A DNA stretch of 64,000 bases from Isoptericola peretonis (GCA_023241745.1 JALQCY010000001.1:496001-560000); one strand, 5' to 3'; numbered from the stretch's first letter, positions 1 through 20,093 are shown. Notes: generated from the letters alone by a model not told the origin. Numbers and translations: made by a program.

Positions 1-56
1 CGGACGGCGAACTTCGGCTTGGCGTTCGCCTTGTTGATCAGGGCCTTCTTCGCCAT
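1..56 (-). CDS. rpsN: 30S ribosomal protein S14, N-terminal fragment at the window edge
   Basis: Only the first 18 codons are inside the window (MAKKALINKANAKPKFAVR-type start), and the gene continues beyond position 1. The sequence resembles the short zinc-binding (type Z) S14, which typically follows rplE in Gram-positive spc operons, but the diagnostic cysteines lie outside the window. The ATG follows the rplE stop codon by one base, so translation is probably coupled. S14 is assembled late into the head of the 30S subunit. Confidence 0.9.
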   Translation of the reverse strand, partial: MAKKALINKANAKPKFAV

Positions 57-57
57 G

Positions 58-630
58 TCAGTTCTCCTTGAAGGGGAAGCCGAGACGGCGCAGCAGGGAG
101 CGGCCCTCGTCATCGGTCGTCGCCGTGGTCACGACCGTGATGTCCATGCCGCGGACGCGGTCGATCTTGTCCTGGTCGATCTCGTGGAACATCGACTGCT
201 CCGTGAGACCGAAGGTGTAGTTGCCGTGCCCGTCGAACTGCTTCGGGCTCAGGCCGCGGAAGTCGCGGATACGCGGCAGCGCGATCGACAGCAGCCGGTC
301 GAGGAACTCCCACATCCGGTCGCCGCGCAGCGTGACGTGCGCGCCGATCGGCATGCCCTCACGCAGCTTGAACTGGGCGATGGACTTCTTCGCCCGCGTC
401 ACCTGGGGCTTCTGCCCGGTGATCGCGGTGAGGTCGCGGATCGCGCCCTCGATGAGCTTGGAGTCCTTCGCGGCGTCACCGACACCCATGTTGACGACGA
501 TCTTGGTCAGACCGGCGACCTGGTGGATGTTCTGGTGGCCGAACTCCTCGCGCAGCGCCGCGATGATCTCCTCGCGGTACTGCTGCTTGAGGCGCGGGGT
601 GGCCGGGGCCTCGAGAGTGGTCTCGGTCAT
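58..630 (-). CDS. rplE: 50S ribosomal protein L5
   Basis: A 190-residue L5, slightly longer than the E. coli protein because of a short N-terminal extension ([21 protein letters not shown]). It binds 5S rRNA in the central protuberance of the 50S subunit. The conserved core ([17 protein letters not shown], near residues 36-52) and the family C-terminus ([10 protein letters not shown]) are intact. Its start codon overlaps the end of rplX, and rpsN follows at once, giving a tightly coupled spc-operon order. The assignment rests on whole-length similarity to the family and on context. Confidence 0.98.
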   Translation of the reverse strand: MTETTLEAPATPRLKQQYREEIIAALREEFGHQNIHQVAGLTKIVVNMGVGDAAKDSKLIEGAIRDLTAITGQKPQVTRAKKSIAQFKLREGMPIGAHVTLRGDRMWEFLDRLLSIALPRIRDFRGLSPKQFDGHGNYTFGLTEQSMFHEIDQDKIDRVRGMDITVVTTATTDDEGRSLLRRLGFPFKEN

Positions 631-971
631 CAGATGTCCTTCCCGGAACGCTTGGCGACGCGCACACGGACAGTGCGGGTACGGCCGTCGCGCTCGACCT
701 GCTCGGTGCGGAACCCGACGCGCGTGCCCTTCTTGGTCTCCGGGTCGACGACCATCACGTTCGAGACGTGGATCGACGCCTCGACGGTCTCGATGCCACC
801 CGTGCGGGTGCCGCGAGCCGTCTGGCCGGCCTTGACGTGCTTGGTGACGCGCTGCACGCCCTCGACCACGATGCGGTCGGAGTCCTTGAGGACCTCGAGC
901 ACGCGGCCCGTCTTGCCCTTGTCGCGACCGGCGATGACGATCACCTGGTCGCCCTTCTTGATCTTCGCCAT
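630..971 (-). CDS. rplX: 50S ribosomal protein L24
   Basis: A 113-residue L24 with an N-terminal KOW motif ([20 protein letters not shown], residues about 5-24). It is one of the two assembly-initiator proteins of the 50S subunit and contacts the 5' domain of 23S rRNA. It lies two bases after rplN and overlaps the rplE start by one base. Length and order match the spc operon, and nothing is unusual. Confidence 0.98.
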   Translation of the reverse strand: MAKIKKGDQVIVIAGRDKGKTGRVLEVLKDSDRIVVEGVQRVTKHVKAGQTARGTRTGGIETVEASIHVSNVMVVDPETKKGTRVGFRTEQVERDGRTRTVRVRVAKRSGKDI

Positions 972-973
972 GG

Positions 974-1342
974 TCAGAGCACCTCCGGCGCCAGCGAGAT
1001 GATCTTCATGAACCGCTTGTCGCGCAGCTCGCGCCCGACCGGGCCGAAGATGCGGGTGCCACGGGGCTCACCGTCGTTCTTGAGGATCACGGCGGCGTTC
1101 TCGTCGAACTTGATGTAGGAACCGTCGGGACGACGGCGCTCCTTGGCGGTCCGGACGACGACGGCCTTGACCACGTCGCCCTTCTTCACGTTGCCGCCGG
1201 GGATCGCGTCCTTGACGGTGGCGACGATCGTGTCGCCGATACCGGCGTAGCGACGGCCGGATCCACCGAGAACACGGATGCAGAGAATCTCCTTGGCACC
1301 CGTGTTGTCGGCGACCCGCAGTCGCGACTCCTGCTGGATCAT
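974..1342 (-). CDS. rplN: 50S ribosomal protein L14
   Basis: A 122-residue L14 with the typical start [18 protein letters not shown]. It forms an intersubunit bridge with 16S rRNA. In this operon arrangement it is the first gene after a 146-base gap following rpsQ, so it opens the spc half of the cluster. The gap contains a GC-rich hairpin, described separately. The start is an ATG preceded by a purine-rich AGGAGA sequence. Confidence 0.98.
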   Translation of the reverse strand: MIQQESRLRVADNTGAKEILCIRVLGGSGRRYAGIGDTIVATVKDAIPGGNVKKGDVVKAVVVRTAKERRRPDGSYIKFDENAAVILKNDGEPRGTRIFGPVGRELRDKRFMKIISLAPEVL

Positions 1343-1425
1343 CGATTGATCTCCTGTCGTCGAGCTGGTTCTCGTCCCGAGAGGTCCCGGGCGAGCCTTG
1401 CCGAACGGATAGTTGCTGTGGTGGT

Positions 1426-1462
1426 CGGGACGGGCCGCATACGTGTGTCACGGCCCGCCCCG
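1426..1462 (-). terminator. GC-rich hairpin between rpsQ and rplN (attenuator or weak terminator)
   Basis: The two 12-base arms (1426-1437 and 1451-1462) pair with one G-U-type mismatch around a 13-base loop. No T-run follows, so it may attenuate or mark a processing site rather than fully terminate. It lies 26 bases downstream of the rpsQ stop codon, at the junction of the S10 and spc operons. The pairing is seen directly; the regulatory role is inferred. Confidence 0.5.
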
Positions 1463-1488
1463 GCCGAAGGTCTAGACGACCTTCTGGA

Positions 1489-1779
1489 TCACTTGGCCTT
1501 CTCGAGGATCTCCGTCAGGCGCCACCGCTTGGTCGCGGACAGCGGACGGGTCTCCATGATCTCGACCAGGTCGCCGATACCGGCGGAGTTCTGCTCGTCG
1601 TGCGCCTTCACCTTGGTGGTGGTGCGCAGGACCTTGCCGTACAGGGGGTGCTTCTTGCGGTCCTCGACCTCGACGACGATGGTCTTCTCCATCTTGTCGC
1701 TGACGACGTAGCCGCGGCGGACCTTGCGCGTGCTGCGCGGGGTCTCCTCAGCGGCCACCGCGTTGGTGTTCTCGCTCAT
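1489..1779 (-). CDS. rpsQ: 30S ribosomal protein S17
   Basis: About 96 residues from the ATG at 1779. An upstream in-frame GTG at 1794 would overlap rpmC but lacks a ribosome-binding site, whereas GTGAGG precedes the ATG. The core [26 protein letters not shown] OB fold follows a non-conserved acidic N-terminal extension of about 15 residues, which is common in actinobacteria. S17 binds 16S rRNA early in 30S assembly. It is the last gene of the S10 operon here. Confidence 0.96.
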   Translation of the reverse strand: MSENTNAVAAEETPRSTRKVRRGYVVSDKMEKTIVVEVEDRKKHPLYGKVLRTTTKVKAHDEQNSAGIGDLVEIMETRPLSATKRWRLTEILEKAK

Positions 1780-1786
1780 CGATGCC

Positions 1787-2026
1787 TCACTCACTCACGC
1801 TCGGGGCCGTGCGGATACCGAGCTCGCGCTCGTGCAGGACCGTGTAGATCCGCGCGATGTCGCGCTTGACGGCCTTGATCCGACCGTGGGACTCCAGCTG
1901 GCCGGTGGCCGACTGGAAGCGGAGGTTGAAGAGCTCCTCCTTGGCCTTCTTCAGCTCGGCGACGAGCTTCTCGTCGTCGAAGCCGTCCAGGTCAGCGGGG
2001 GCAAGGCCCTTGGTTCCGACTGCCAT
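1787..2026 (-). CDS. rpmC: 50S ribosomal protein L29
   Basis: A 79-residue L29 beginning [16 protein letters not shown]. The ATG at 2026 overlaps the rplP stop as ATGA, which decides the start. The helical-hairpin core ([24 protein letters not shown]) is conserved. The C-terminus has a short extension beyond the usual end ([15 protein letters not shown]). L29 sits at the peptide exit tunnel and helps dock trigger factor and SRP. Confidence 0.96.
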   Translation of the reverse strand: MAVGTKGLAPADLDGFDDEKLVAELKKAKEELFNLRFQSATGQLESHGRIKAVKRDIARIYTVLHERELGIRTAPSVSE

Positions 2027-2445
2027 CAGTTCGCACCACCCTCGCGCACCACGAAACGGCACTTCATCGGGAGCTTGTGGATCGCGCGGCGCATGGCCTC
2101 ACGGGCCAGCTCCTCGTCCACGCCGGCCAGCTCGAAGACGATCCGGCCGGGCTTGACGTTGGCGACCCACCACTCGGGCGAGCCCTTACCGGAACCCATG
2201 CGGGTCTCGGCGGGCTTCTTGGTCAGGGGACGGTCCGGGTAGATGTTGATCCAGACCTTGCCGCCACGCTTGATGTGGCGGGTCATCGCGATACGAGCAG
2301 CCTCGATCTGACGGTTGGTGACGTAGGCGGGCTCGAGGGCCTGGATGCCGTAGTCGCCGAACGCGATCGTGGTGCCACCCTTGGCCGCGCCGGAGCGCGA
2401 GGGGTGGTGCTGCTTGCGGTGCTTGAGCCTGCGGGGGATCAGCAT
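2026..2445 (-). CDS. rplP: 50S ribosomal protein L16
   Basis: A 139-residue L16 of standard length starting [19 protein letters not shown]. It contacts the A-site tRNA elbow and is among the last proteins added to the 50S subunit. The conserved basic N-terminus and the [10 protein letters not shown] segment are present. It follows rpsC by three bases and overlaps rpmC by four. Confidence 0.98.
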   Translation of the reverse strand: MLIPRRLKHRKQHHPSRSGAAKGGTTIAFGDYGIQALEPAYVTNRQIEAARIAMTRHIKRGGKVWINIYPDRPLTKKPAETRMGSGKGSPEWWVANVKPGRIVFELAGVDEELAREAMRRAIHKLPMKCRFVVREGGAN

Positions 2446-2448
2446 GAC

Positions 2449-3285
2449 TCAGGCCTCCGTTCCGGACTCGGGGGCCGCAGCCTGCTCGGCCGGCGCCTGG
2501 GCCGCGTCGGACGCGGGGGCGTTGTCGGCGGACGGCTGGGCCTGACGCTCCGGGCGACGCGGGCCACCGCGGCGCTCCCCACGCTCGCCACCACGGCCAC
2601 GACCCTGACGGGGCGCGGCAGCGGCCTGCTGCGCGGCGAACTCCTTCTCGGTGATGTCGCCCTTGTAGATCCACACCTTCACGCCGATGCGGCCGAAGGT
2701 GGTGCGGGCCTCGAAGAAGCCGTAGTCGATGTTCGCGCGGAGCGTGTGCAGCGGCACACGGCCCTCGCGGTAGAACTCCGACCGGCTCATCTCGGCGCCG
2801 CCGAGGCGACCCGAGACCTGCACCCGGATGCCCTTGGCACCGGCGCGCTGCGCGGACTGGATGCCCTTGCGCATGGCGCGACGGAACGAGACGCGGCTCG
2901 CGAGCTGCTCGGCGATGCCCTGCGCGACCAGCTGCGCGTCGATCTCCGCGTTCTTGACCTCGAGGATGTTGAGCTGGACCTGCTTGCCCGTGAGCTTCTC
3001 GAGCTCGCCGCGGATGCGGTCGGCCTCGGCACCCCGGCGACCGATGACGATGCCCGGACGCGCCGTGTGGATGTCCACGCGGACGCGGTCGCGGGTGCGC
3101 TCGACCTCGACCTTGGAGATGCCGGCCCGCTCGAGACCGGTGCTCATGAGCTTGCGGATCGCCACGTCCTCGCGGACGTAGTCGCGGTACCGCTGACCAG
3201 GCTTGGTGCTGTCGGCGAACCAGCGCGACCGGTGGTCGGTGGTGATGCCGAGGCGGTACCCGTGCGGGTGAACCTTCTGCCCCAC
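2449..3285 (-). CDS. rpsC: 30S ribosomal protein S3
   Basis: A 278-residue S3 ([14 protein letters not shown] start), longer than E. coli S3 (233 residues). The N-terminal KH domain carries the [12 protein letters not shown] loop, and the C-terminal S3 domain ([28 protein letters not shown]) is intact. After about residue 212 there is a low-complexity Arg/Gly then Ala/Pro/Gln tail, a lineage-type extension. S3 lines the mRNA entry channel. Its start overlaps the rplV stop. Confidence 0.98.
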   Translation of the reverse strand: MGQKVHPHGYRLGITTDHRSRWFADSTKPGQRYRDYVREDVAIRKLMSTGLERAGISKVEVERTRDRVRVDIHTARPGIVIGRRGAEADRIRGELEKLTGKQVQLNILEVKNAEIDAQLVAQGIAEQLASRVSFRRAMRKGIQSAQRAGAKGIRVQVSGRLGGAEMSRSEFYREGRVPLHTLRANIDYGFFEARTTFGRIGVKVWIYKGDITEKEFAAQQAAAAPRQGRGRGGERGERRGGPRRPERQAQPSADNAPASDAAQAPAEQAAAPESGTEA

Positions 3286-3653
3286 TATCGGGCCCCTTCC
3301 TTCTGCTCACGCGGTGCGACGACCACGGTGATGTGGCTGGTGCGCTTGAGGATCTGGCTCGCACGCCCCTGCGCCCGCGGACGGAACCGCTTGAGCGTCG
3401 GCCCCTCGTCGACGAACGCCGCCGAGACGAAGAGCTCCGTCTCGTCGAAGCGCTCGCTGGCGCGGTCGGCCTTCACCCGGGCGTTCGCGACGGCGCTCTC
3501 CACAACCTTGCGGATCGGCTCGCTCGCCGCCTGCGGCGCGAACTTCAGCACCGCGACGGCCTCGGCGGCCTGCTTGCCACGGATGAGGTCCACGACGCGC
3601 CGGGCCTTCTGGGGCGTGACACGGACGAACCGCGCCTGCGCCTTGGCTTCCAT
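3285..3653 (-). CDS. rplV: 50S ribosomal protein L22
   Basis: A 122-residue L22 starting [20 protein letters not shown]. An upstream extension of the open frame is not conserved, so the ATG at 3653 is chosen. The beta-hairpin that lines the exit tunnel (region [20 protein letters not shown]) is present and shows no obvious macrolide-resistance deletion. It overlaps the rpsC start codon. Confidence 0.97.
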   Translation of the reverse strand: MEAKAQARFVRVTPQKARRVVDLIRGKQAAEAVAVLKFAPQAASEPIRKVVESAVANARVKADRASERFDETELFVSAAFVDEGPTLKRFRPRAQGRASQILKRTSHITVVVAPREQKEGAR

Positions 3654-3711
3654 TGCTGTCCTGCTTCCTTTTCTCAGACCGTCGGGGCCTGTCGCCTGGC
3701 TGACCCGGGGG

Positions 3712-3993
3712 TCAGCGGCGACGGCCCTTCTTGTCATCCTTCACGTGGCCGCGGAAGGTTCGCGTGGGAGCGAACTCGCCGAGCTTGTGGCCGACCATCG
3801 CCTCGGTGACGAAGACCGGAGTGTGCTTCCGGCCGTCGTGCACGGCGAAGGTGTGACCGAGGAAGTCGGGCGTGATGACCGACCGACGGGACCAGGTCTT
3901 GATGACGTTCTTGGTCCCCTTCTCGTTCTGAGCGTCCACCTTCTTCTGCAGGTGGTCGTCGACGAAGGGGCCCTTCTTCAGGCTACGAGGCAT
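3712..3993 (-). CDS. rpsS: 30S ribosomal protein S19
   Basis: A 93-residue S19 ([18 protein letters not shown]) with the conserved [25 protein letters not shown] segment. It forms a heterodimer with S13 in the 30S head near the A site. It lies 14 bases after rplB and 58 bases before rplV, in standard S10-operon order. Confidence 0.98.
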   Translation of the reverse strand: MPRSLKKGPFVDDHLQKKVDAQNEKGTKNVIKTWSRRSVITPDFLGHTFAVHDGRKHTPVFVTEAMVGHKLGEFAPTRTFRGHVKDDKKGRRR

Positions 3994-4007
3994 CTGTCAG
4001 GCTCCTA

Positions 4008-4844
<837 letters not shown>

Positions 4845-4873
4845 GGGTTAGTCCTCGATCTGCTCTCTGCGCC

Positions 4874-5176
4874 TCAGGAAGCCGGACCGCCGAAGATGTC
4901 GATCGTGCCCTCACGGAGGGTCACGATCGCGCGCTTCGTGTCCTTGCGCTTGCCCAGGCCGAAGCGCGTGCGACGCGCCTTGCCCTTGCGGTTGATCGTG
5001 TTGACCGAGTCGACCTTGACACCGAAGACCTGCTCGACCGCGATCTTGATCTCGGTCTTGTTGGCCCGCGGGTCCACGACGAAGGTGTACTTGCCCTCGT
5101 CGAGGAGGTTGTAGGACTTCTCGGAGACGACCGGCGCGATCAGGATGTCGCGCGGGTCCTTCGTCACGGCGGTCAC
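4874..5176 (-). CDS. rplW: 50S ribosomal protein L23
   Basis: A 100-residue L23 starting with GTG at 5176, overlapping the rplD stop codon (GTGA). The family signature [19 protein letters not shown] and the loop [15 protein letters not shown] are present. L23 is the main docking site for trigger factor and SRP at the exit tunnel. Confidence 0.97.
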   Translation of the reverse strand: MTAVTKDPRDILIAPVVSEKSYNLLDEGKYTFVVDPRANKTEIKIAVEQVFGVKVDSVNTINRKGKARRTRFGLGKRKDTKRAIVTLREGTIDIFGGPAS

Positions 5177-5871
5177 TTGGTGGCCTCCTCGGTCTCGGCC
5201 GCCTCGGACTCCGTCGCGACCGCCTTCACGGACTTGCCCGTGGCCGGGCCTGCGAGGAACGCGGCGAGCGCACCCTCCGTGAAGACGATGTCGTCGGAGA
5301 CGAGCACGTCGTAGGTGTTGAGCTGGTCCGCCGTGAGCAGGTGGACCTGCTCGACGTTGCGGAGCGACAGGAGCGTCAGCTCGTCCGAGCGCTCGGTGAC
5401 CACGAGGACGTGGGTGCGCTCGGTGAGCGCGGCGAGCGTCTTGACCGCGGTCTTGGTCGACGGCGCACCGTCGAGACCGAAGCCGGAGACCACGTGGACG
5501 CGGCCGGCGCGAGCCCGGTCGGAGAGGGCACCGCGGAGGGCGGCGGCCTTCATCTTCTTCGGGGTCCGCTGGTCGTACTTGCGCGGCTGCGGGCCGTGGA
5601 CGACGCCACCACCGGCGAACTGCGGGGCGCGGGTCGAACCCTGACGGGCGCGGCCGGTGCCCTTCTGCTTGTACGGCTTGCGGCCACCGCCGCGGACCTC
5701 GCCGCGGGTCTTGGTGGCGTGCGTCCCCTGGCGGGCGGCGGCGCGCTGCGCCACGACCACCTGGTGGATCAGCGGGACGTTGGTGGCGGCGTCGAACACC
5801 TCGGCGGGAAGCTCGGCGGTGCCGGCCTTCTTGCCCTGGGCGTCGAGCACGTCGACGGTCTGGTTAGCCAT
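5173..5871 (-). CDS. rplD: 50S ribosomal protein L4
   Basis: A 232-residue L4. The ATG ([17 protein letters not shown]) at 5871 is preferred to a GTG three codons upstream because it matches the family start. The long internal loop that reaches the exit tunnel ([18 protein letters not shown]) is intact. In E. coli L4 also represses its own operon; whether that holds here is unknown. A Thr/Glu-rich tail ends the protein. Confidence 0.97.
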   Translation of the reverse strand: MANQTVDVLDAQGKKAGTAELPAEVFDAATNVPLIHQVVVAQRAAARQGTHATKTRGEVRGGGRKPYKQKGTGRARQGSTRAPQFAGGGVVHGPQPRKYDQRTPKKMKAAALRGALSDRARAGRVHVVSGFGLDGAPSTKTAVKTLAALTERTHVLVVTERSDELTLLSLRNVEQVHLLTADQLNTYDVLVSDDIVFTEGALAAFLAGPATGKSVKAVATESEAAETEEATK

Positions 5872-5876
5872 GGGAG

Positions 5877-6530
5877 TCACGCACCCTTCGCGGCGCTACG
5901 CACGACGACGACGCCACCCTTGGGGCCGGGAACCGCGCCCTTGACGAGCAGCAGACCCTTCTCGGCGTCGACCGCGTGGACGGTCAGGTTCTGGACGGTC
6001 ATGCGCTCGTGGCCCATGCGACCGGCCATCCGCAGGCCCTTGAACACGCGCGACGGCGTCGAAGCGCCACCGATCGAGCCGGCCTTGCGGTGGTTGCGGT
6101 GGGCACCGTGCGAGGCGCCGACGCCGGAGAAGCCGTGACGCTTCATCACACCGGCGGTGCCCTTGCCCTTGGTGGTACCGACGACGTCGACCACGGTGCC
6201 GGCCTCGAAGGCGGCGGCGGTGATCTCCTGGCCGAGCGTGAACTCGGCGGCGTCCTCGGTGCGGACCTCGGCGACGTGACGGCGCGGCGTGACGCCGGCC
6301 TTCTCGAAGTGGCCCTTGAGCGGCTTGGTGACCTTGCGCGGGTCGATCTGGCCGGCGGCGAGCTGCACGGCCGCGTAGCCGTCGGCGTCCGCGGAGCGGA
6401 CCTGCGTCACGACGTTCGTCGGGACGGCCACGACGGTGACGGGGACGAGGCGACCCGCGTCGTCCCACAGCTGCGTCATGCCGAGCTTGGTGCCGAGCAC
6501 CGCGGTCACGTTCTTCTGCTGGTTGGTCAT
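5877..6530 (-). CDS. rplC: 50S ribosomal protein L3
   Basis: A 217-residue L3 starting [20 protein letters not shown]. The W-finger/extension region ([20 protein letters not shown]) and [13 protein letters not shown] are conserved, including the glutamine that is methylated in E. coli (GASHG context). L3 initiates 50S assembly together with L24. It lies 14 bases downstream of rpsJ, with an AGGGGGA ribosome-binding site. Confidence 0.98.
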   Translation of the reverse strand: MTNQQKNVTAVLGTKLGMTQLWDDAGRLVPVTVVAVPTNVVTQVRSADADGYAAVQLAAGQIDPRKVTKPLKGHFEKAGVTPRRHVAEVRTEDAAEFTLGQEITAAAFEAGTVVDVVGTTKGKGTAGVMKRHGFSGVGASHGAHRNHRKAGSIGGASTPSRVFKGLRMAGRMGHERMTVQNLTVHAVDAEKGLLLVKGAVPGPKGGVVVVRSAAKGA

Positions 6531-6544
6531 GATCTCCCCCAGCC

Positions 6545-6853
6545 TCAGAGCTTGATCTCGATGTTCACGTCCGCCGGCAGGTCGATCCGCATGAGCGAGT
6601 CGACGGCCTTCGGCGTGGGGTCGATGATGTCGATGAGCCGCTTGTGCGTGCGCATCTCGAAGTGCTCGCGGCTGTCCTTGTACTTGTGAGGCGACCGGAT
6701 GACGGTGAAGACGTTCTTCTCCGTCGGCAGCGGCACCGGACCCACGACCGTCGCACCAGCGCGCGTCACCGTGTCGACGATCTTGCGCGCCGAGCTGTCG
6801 ATGACCTCGTGGTCGTAGGACTTGAGCCGGATGCGGATCTTCTGTCCCGCCAT
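6545..6853 (-). CDS. rpsJ: 30S ribosomal protein S10 (NusE)
   Basis: A 102-residue S10 ([24 protein letters not shown]) of standard length. It works in the 30S head and also as NusE, linking NusG to the ribosome in antitermination. It is the first gene of the S10 operon, and a long gene-free leader precedes it. The open frame extends upstream, but only this ATG gives the conserved N-terminus; a GAGAGAGAG purine tract precedes it at a distance. Confidence 0.98.
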   Translation of the reverse strand: MAGQKIRIRLKSYDHEVIDSSARKIVDTVTRAGATVVGPVPLPTEKNVFTVIRSPHKYKDSREHFEMRTHKRLIDIIDPTPKAVDSLMRIDLPADVNIEIKL

Positions 6854-7288
6854 GGCGTCGTCTGACTCTCTCTCTCGAACCGCTACTGTCCGACCCCCGC
6901 GCTCGGGCGTGTCGCACTTGTTGTCACACCAGTGCGGCGCACCCGGGCACACACCTGATCGGTGCGGGGCCGTTGATTGTGGTCCGCAGGGCGGACCACG
7001 ACGTTTGTCGGGCCTGTCGAGACATGTGTCCCGCGGGGCGCTCGCGCGCGTCGACAGCCGGCAACCCCGCGACCCCTCCCTACCGGAGGGGATCCGCTCC
7101 AGGCGACGTGGACGGCGGTCCGAGATCCGGACCGGCACACGCACCGTGGTGCTACACACTGTTCGACACGAGAAAGAACGCGCCCGTGACAGGCAACCTG
7201 AACATCTTGCCACAGGGAACCCCGAGATACCAAGCCGGAACGGGGTTCGTCCGCTGTGACGCCGGACGCATCGCCCGGCCGGACATGC
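6854..7288 (-). promoter_or_regulatory. Gene-free leader/promoter region of the S10 operon
   Basis: About 435 bases between the tuf terminator and rpsJ contain no credible coding sequence. Several small inverted repeats occur, for example a perfect 7-base stem at 6981-6997. A weak promoter-like TTGGTA (18-base spacer) CAAGAT reads toward rpsJ around 7205-7234. A long structured leader is expected for this operon, but no known S10-operon RNA fold could be recognised by eye, so promoter and leader boundaries are uncertain. Confidence 0.35.
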
Positions 7289-7322
7289 CGGAGGCCCGGG
7301 CCCTCGCGGGCCCGGACCTCCG
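7289..7322 (-). terminator. Terminator downstream of tuf
   Basis: A 15-base stem (7289-7303 with 7308-7322, one mismatch) around a TCGC tetraloop lies 40 bases after the tuf stop codon. There is no strong T-run, as is common for actinobacterial terminators. It separates the str operon from the S10 leader. Confidence 0.75.
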
Positions 7323-7362
7323 ATGCTCAGCCGAGCTTCAGCCGACCAGGATCAAGCGATGA

Positions 7363-8559
7363 TCACTTGATGATCTTGGTGACACGGCCGGAACCGACCG
7401 TGCGGCCACCCTCACGGATGGCAAAGCCGAGGCCCTCCTCCATGGCGATCGGCTGGATCAGCGCGACCGTCATCTCGGTGTTGTCGCCGGGCATGACCAT
7501 CTCGGTGCCCTCGGGCAGCGTGATGACGCCGGTGACGTCCGTGGTCCGGAAGTAGAACTGCGGACGGTAGTTCGAGTAGAACGGGTTGTGACGCCCACCC
7601 TCGTCCTTGCCCAGGATGTAGACCTGAGCCTCGAAGTCGGTGTGCGGGGTGATCGAACCCGGCTTCACGACGACCTGGCCGCGCTCGACGTCCTCGCGCT
7701 TGATGCCGCGCAGGAGCAGACCGGTGTTGTCGCCGGCCTGAGCCTGGTCCATCTGCTTGTGGAACGTCTCGATACCGGTGACCGTGGTCTTCTGCGGCTC
7801 GCGGATACCGACGATCTCGACCTCGGAGTTGACGTCGAGCGTGCCACGCTCCACCTTGCCGGTCACGACGGTGCCGCGGCCGGTGATGGTGAAGACGTCC
7901 TCGATCGGCATGAGGAACGGCTTGTCCAGCTCGCGCACGGGGTCGGGGACGTTCTCGTCCACGGCCTCCATGAGCTCCAGGACGCGCTTGGTCCACTCGG
8001 CGTCGCCCTCGAGAGCCTTGAGGCCCGAGACCCGCACGACCGGAGCGTTGTCACCGTCGAAGTCCTGCGAGGACAGCAGCTCGCGGACCTCCATCTCGAC
8101 GAGCTCGAGGATCTCCTCGTCGTCGACCATGTCGGCCTTGTTCAGCGCCACGAGCAGGTAGGGCACGCCCACCTGACGCGCCAGGAGCACGTGCTCGCGC
8201 GTCTGCGCCATCGGACCGTCGGTGGCCGCGACCACCAGGATCGCGCCGTCCATCTGGGCGGCACCGGTGATCATGTTCTTGATGTAGTCGGCGTGACCCG
8301 GAGCATCGACGTGCGCGTAGTGACGCTTGGGCGTCTCGTACTCGATGTGCGCGATGTTGATCGTGATGCCGCGCTGCTTCTCCTCCGGCGCGGCGTCGAT
8401 CTCGTCGAAGTTCCGCTGCGTGTTCGCCGGCAGGTCGGGGTACGTGTCCGCGAGCGTCTTGGAGATCGCCGCGGTCAGCGTCGTCTTACCGTGGTCGACG
8501 TGCCCGATCGTGCCGATGTTGACGTGCGGCTTGGTCCGCTCGAACTTGGCCTTAGCCAC
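7363..8559 (-). CDS. tuf: Elongation factor Tu
   Basis: A 398-residue EF-Tu starting with GTG ([19 protein letters not shown]) behind an AGGAGG site. The GTPase motifs are complete: GHVDHGKT (residues about 19-26), the effector [14 protein letters not shown], and NKAD. Domains 2 and 3 follow ([32 protein letters not shown]). It delivers aminoacyl-tRNA to the ribosomal A site. It lies 126 bases after fusA, a gap that may hold its own promoter (a TAGGCT-like -10 box about 65 bases upstream). Confidence 0.99.
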   Translation of the reverse strand: MAKAKFERTKPHVNIGTIGHVDHGKTTLTAAISKTLADTYPDLPANTQRNFDEIDAAPEEKQRGITINIAHIEYETPKRHYAHVDAPGHADYIKNMITGAAQMDGAILVVAATDGPMAQTREHVLLARQVGVPYLLVALNKADMVDDEEILELVEMEVRELLSSQDFDGDNAPVVRVSGLKALEGDAEWTKRVLELMEAVDENVPDPVRELDKPFLMPIEDVFTITGRGTVVTGKVERGTLDVNSEVEIVGIREPQKTTVTGIETFHKQMDQAQAGDNTGLLLRGIKREDVERGQVVVKPGSITPHTDFEAQVYILGKDEGGRHNPFYSNYRPQFYFRTTDVTGVITLPEGTEMVMPGDNTEMTVALIQPIAMEEGLGFAIREGGRTVGSGRVTKIIK

Positions 8560-8685
8560 TGGGGTCCTCCTGGGACTTGGGTAGATGTTCCCGAACGTTG
8601 CAGGTTGGGGCGATCAAGCCTAAACCCACGGGCGTTGCGGTTTCCTACAGGTTGATGGTTGTGCTGGTCGTCGACCTGTGGGGAC

Positions 8686-10788
<2,103 letters not shown>

Positions 10789-10862
10789 GGTGTCTTACCC
10801 CTTGTCGGTGGAAGGTCGGAAGCCGGGCCGGAGGGCCGGCTGCCGGCCGGTTCCGGATCCTC

Positions 10863-10893
10863 GGACGGCCCCGGGGGTCACCCGGAGCCGTCC
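10863..10893 (-). terminator. Intercistronic hairpin after rpsG
   Basis: The arms GGACGGCCCCGGG and CCCGGAGCCGTCC-like pair over 13 bases with one wobble position and a short loop. The hairpin sits eight bases downstream of the rpsG stop codon and about 75 bases before fusA. There is no T-run, so a partial attenuator or RNA-processing structure is more likely than a full terminator. Confidence 0.5.
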
Positions 10894-10900
10894 TGGCGCA

Positions 10901-11371
10901 TCACCAGCGGTAGTGCGCGAAGGCCTTGTTCGAGTCGGCCATCTTGTGCATGTCCTCGCGACGCTTCACCGCGGCACCGAGGCCGTTCGAGGCGTCGAGG
11001 ATCTCGTTCATCAGACGCTCGGTCATCGTCTTCTCACGACGGGCGCGCGAGAAGTCGGTGAGCCAGCGCAGCGCGAGGGTCGTGGAGCGCGCGGGGCGCA
11101 CGTCGACCGGCACCTGGTAGGTGGCGCCACCGACACGGCGGGAGCGGACCTCGAGAGCCGGGCGGACGTTCTCCAGCGCGCGCTTGAGCACGACGACCGG
11201 GTCCTGGTCCGTCTTGGCACGGACGCCCTCGAGGGCGCCGTAGACGATCGCCTCGGCAGTGGACTTCTTGCCGTCGAGCAGGACCTTGTTGATCAGCTGC
11301 GTCACGACGGGCGACCCGTAGACGGGGTCGACGATGAGCGGCCGCTTGGGGGCCGGACCCTTGCGAGGCAT
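10901..11371 (-). CDS. rpsG: 30S ribosomal protein S7
   Basis: A 156-residue S7 ([21 protein letters not shown]). Its ATG overlaps the rpsL stop as ATGA, which fixes the start. The conserved [18 protein letters not shown] and the C-terminal [15 protein letters not shown] are present. S7 initiates assembly of the 30S head and lines the E site. Confidence 0.98.
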   Translation of the reverse strand: MPRKGPAPKRPLIVDPVYGSPVVTQLINKVLLDGKKSTAEAIVYGALEGVRAKTDQDPVVVLKRALENVRPALEVRSRRVGGATYQVPVDVRPARSTTLALRWLTDFSRARREKTMTERLMNEILDASNGLGAAVKRREDMHKMADSNKAFAHYRW

Positions 11372-11745
11372 CAGGCCTTCTCCTTCTTCGCGCCGTACTT
11401 GCTGCGGGCCTGCTTGCGGTTCTTCACGCCCTGCGTGTCGAGCGCGCCGCGCACGATCTTGTAGCGGACACCCGGGAGGTCCTTCACACGACCACCGCGC
11501 ACGAGCACGATGGAGTGCTCCTGCAGGTTGTGGCCGACGCCGGGGATGTACGCCGTGACCTCGGTACCGGAGGACAGCTTCACGCGCGCGACCTTGCGGA
11601 GCGCGGAGTTCGGCTTCTTGGGGGTGGTGGTGTACACACGGGTGCACACGCCGCGCCGCTGGGGGGAGTCCTTGAGGGCCGGCGTCTTCGACGCCACGGC
11701 CTTCGTGCTCCGGCCCTTGCGGACGAGCTGCTGGATCGTAGGCAC
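11371..11745 (-). CDS. rpsL: 30S ribosomal protein S12
   Basis: A 124-residue S12 ([32 protein letters not shown]). The two lysines that change in streptomycin resistance (in TPKKPNS and [11 protein letters not shown]) are wild type. S12 acts in decoding at the A site. It is first in the str operon, about 280 bases downstream of a strong predicted promoter, and is translationally coupled to rpsG. Confidence 0.98.
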   Translation of the reverse strand: MPTIQQLVRKGRSTKAVASKTPALKDSPQRRGVCTRVYTTTPKKPNSALRKVARVKLSSGTEVTAYIPGVGHNLQEHSIVLVRGGRVKDLPGVRYKIVRGALDTQGVKNRKQARSKYGAKKEKA

Positions 11746-12035
11746 TACGTCTCCGTCGTCTTCTCGAGCTCACGAGGGCCGGCCGGCCCCCGACGGTGGT
11801 CTGTCTGGCTGGTGCGCGCCGATCGCATGCGGCACCCGCGGCCCTCACGGACCGCAACGCCACTTACCACCGGCTCGATGGCCCGGGTCCGCTCCCCCGC
11901 CCTCACGGACGGTCCGAGCGATCTTCCCGGGGTACCCCTGCGCTCAGGACGGCGACGCCTCCGGCAGCCGGCCCGAGCGGAAGAGCTCTGGGCTGACAGC
12001 GGGATGCGCGCACGACGGCACGGGCACGGCTTCCA
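11746..12035 (-). promoter_or_regulatory. Long 5' leader of the str operon
   Basis: The roughly 290 bases between the predicted rpsL promoter and the rpsL start contain no credible gene on either strand. The stretch is GC-rich and could fold extensively. No known S7 or S12 autoregulatory fold was recognised. The call is by position only. Confidence 0.4.
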
Positions 12036-12064
12036 AGATTACCCGCGGAAGCAAGCGGGGTCAA
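12036..12064 (-). promoter_or_regulatory. Predicted promoter of the rpsL-rpsG-fusA operon
   Basis: Reading leftward, a -35 box TTGACC (12059-12064), a 17-base spacer and a -10 box TAATCT (12036-12041) match the sigma-70/sigma-A consensus closely. It lies just downstream of the rpoC terminator, so it would restart transcription for the str operon. The expected start site is near 12029. Confidence 0.75.
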
Positions 12065-12070
12065 AGGAAC

Positions 12071-12099
12071 GGGCGCAGGTCACGGTGTGACCTGCGCCC
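12071..12099 (-). terminator. Terminator downstream of rpoC
   Basis: A perfect 13-base inverted repeat (12071-12083 with 12087-12099) around a three-base loop, followed on the minus strand by a T-rich GTTCCTTTG stretch. It lies 73 bases after the rpoC stop. A second, weaker 10-base hairpin with one mismatch sits at about 12125-12168, directly after the stop codon. Confidence 0.85.
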
Positions 12100-12171
12100 G
12101 CTCCGTCAAGGAATCAGCGGGGCCAGGGGTCCCCGCGGGTCCCCGCAGCGAAGCGAGGAGACCCGTGGGGT

Positions 12172-16053
<3,882 letters not shown>

Positions 16054-16110
16054 GATGTCCTACTTCCTCAAAACTCGTGAATAACCGTGGAGTTCAGCTG
16101 GTCGCTGGGA

Positions 16111-19623
<3,513 letters not shown>

Positions 19624-19788
19624 GAGGGGTCCTTCCCTGCAGTTCGATGGCACGCTGTACGCTCAGCGAGGCTGCAGGCGCCGGACCGCGACGGGGCGCA
19701 CCGTCCCAGGGGTCACGTAGAGGTGACCAGCGGGGGCGGGACTTCGTCGGCGGTGGAGGCGTCGGGGCACAAGCGAGCGCAAAGCGCT

Positions 19789-19817
19789 AGCGTAGCCAGA
19801 ACTTCATCGTTTGTCCA
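19789..19817 (-). promoter_or_regulatory. Predicted rpoB promoter within a 470-base gene-free region
   Basis: Reading leftward, a -35-like TGGACA (19812-19817), a 17-base spacer and a -10-like TACGCT (19789-19794) lie about 165 bases upstream of the rpoB start. The rest of 19624-20027 holds no convincing gene, only short open frames without ribosome-binding sites. The presence of a terminator upstream (20028-20063) supports a separate rpoBC promoter. Confidence 0.6.
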
Positions 19818-20027
19818 CTCGCGCGGGCACACGAGCGGACGCCCTCGGTTCTGGGTCTTGAGGACGTTGTCTCGGTGGCCGCCATATGCCGCCCAAGAAA
19901 CGGTTGTCGGACCAGCCTAACCCGTGCTAGGGAGCCGAGGCCAGGCGCCGGCGCGCGACGTCCGTCACGACACCACACCTCCACAACGTCATGACACCGC
20001 ACCCCGCGCGGCAGGGCCCCCCACGCA

Positions 20028-20063
20028 GCGAGGCCCGCACCCCCGAAGGGATGCGGGCCTCGC
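20028..20063 (-). terminator. Terminator downstream of rplL
   Basis: A perfect 12-base stem (20028-20039 with 20052-20063) around a 12-base loop lies about 30 bases after the rplL stop. A smaller 5-base stem (20076-20088) precedes it. It probably separates rplJL from rpoBC, at least partially. Confidence 0.8.
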
Positions 20064-20093
20064 AGGAAGCGATGTGCGGCTAGGCCGCAGCGA

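Noticed and set aside
6854..7362. Several overlapping open frames of 60-140 codons on both strands
   Set aside because: Their translations are compositionally random, they cross a terminator hairpin, and none has a credible ribosome-binding site; the region looks like a leader plus terminator.
8560..8685. Terminator between fusA and tuf
   Set aside because: Only a weak six-base pairing with a large loop is present; a separate tuf promoter is possible but not clear.
19624..20027. A 71-codon minus-strand frame upstream of rpoB
   Set aside because: It overlaps the predicted rpoB promoter, has no ribosome-binding site and no family resemblance.
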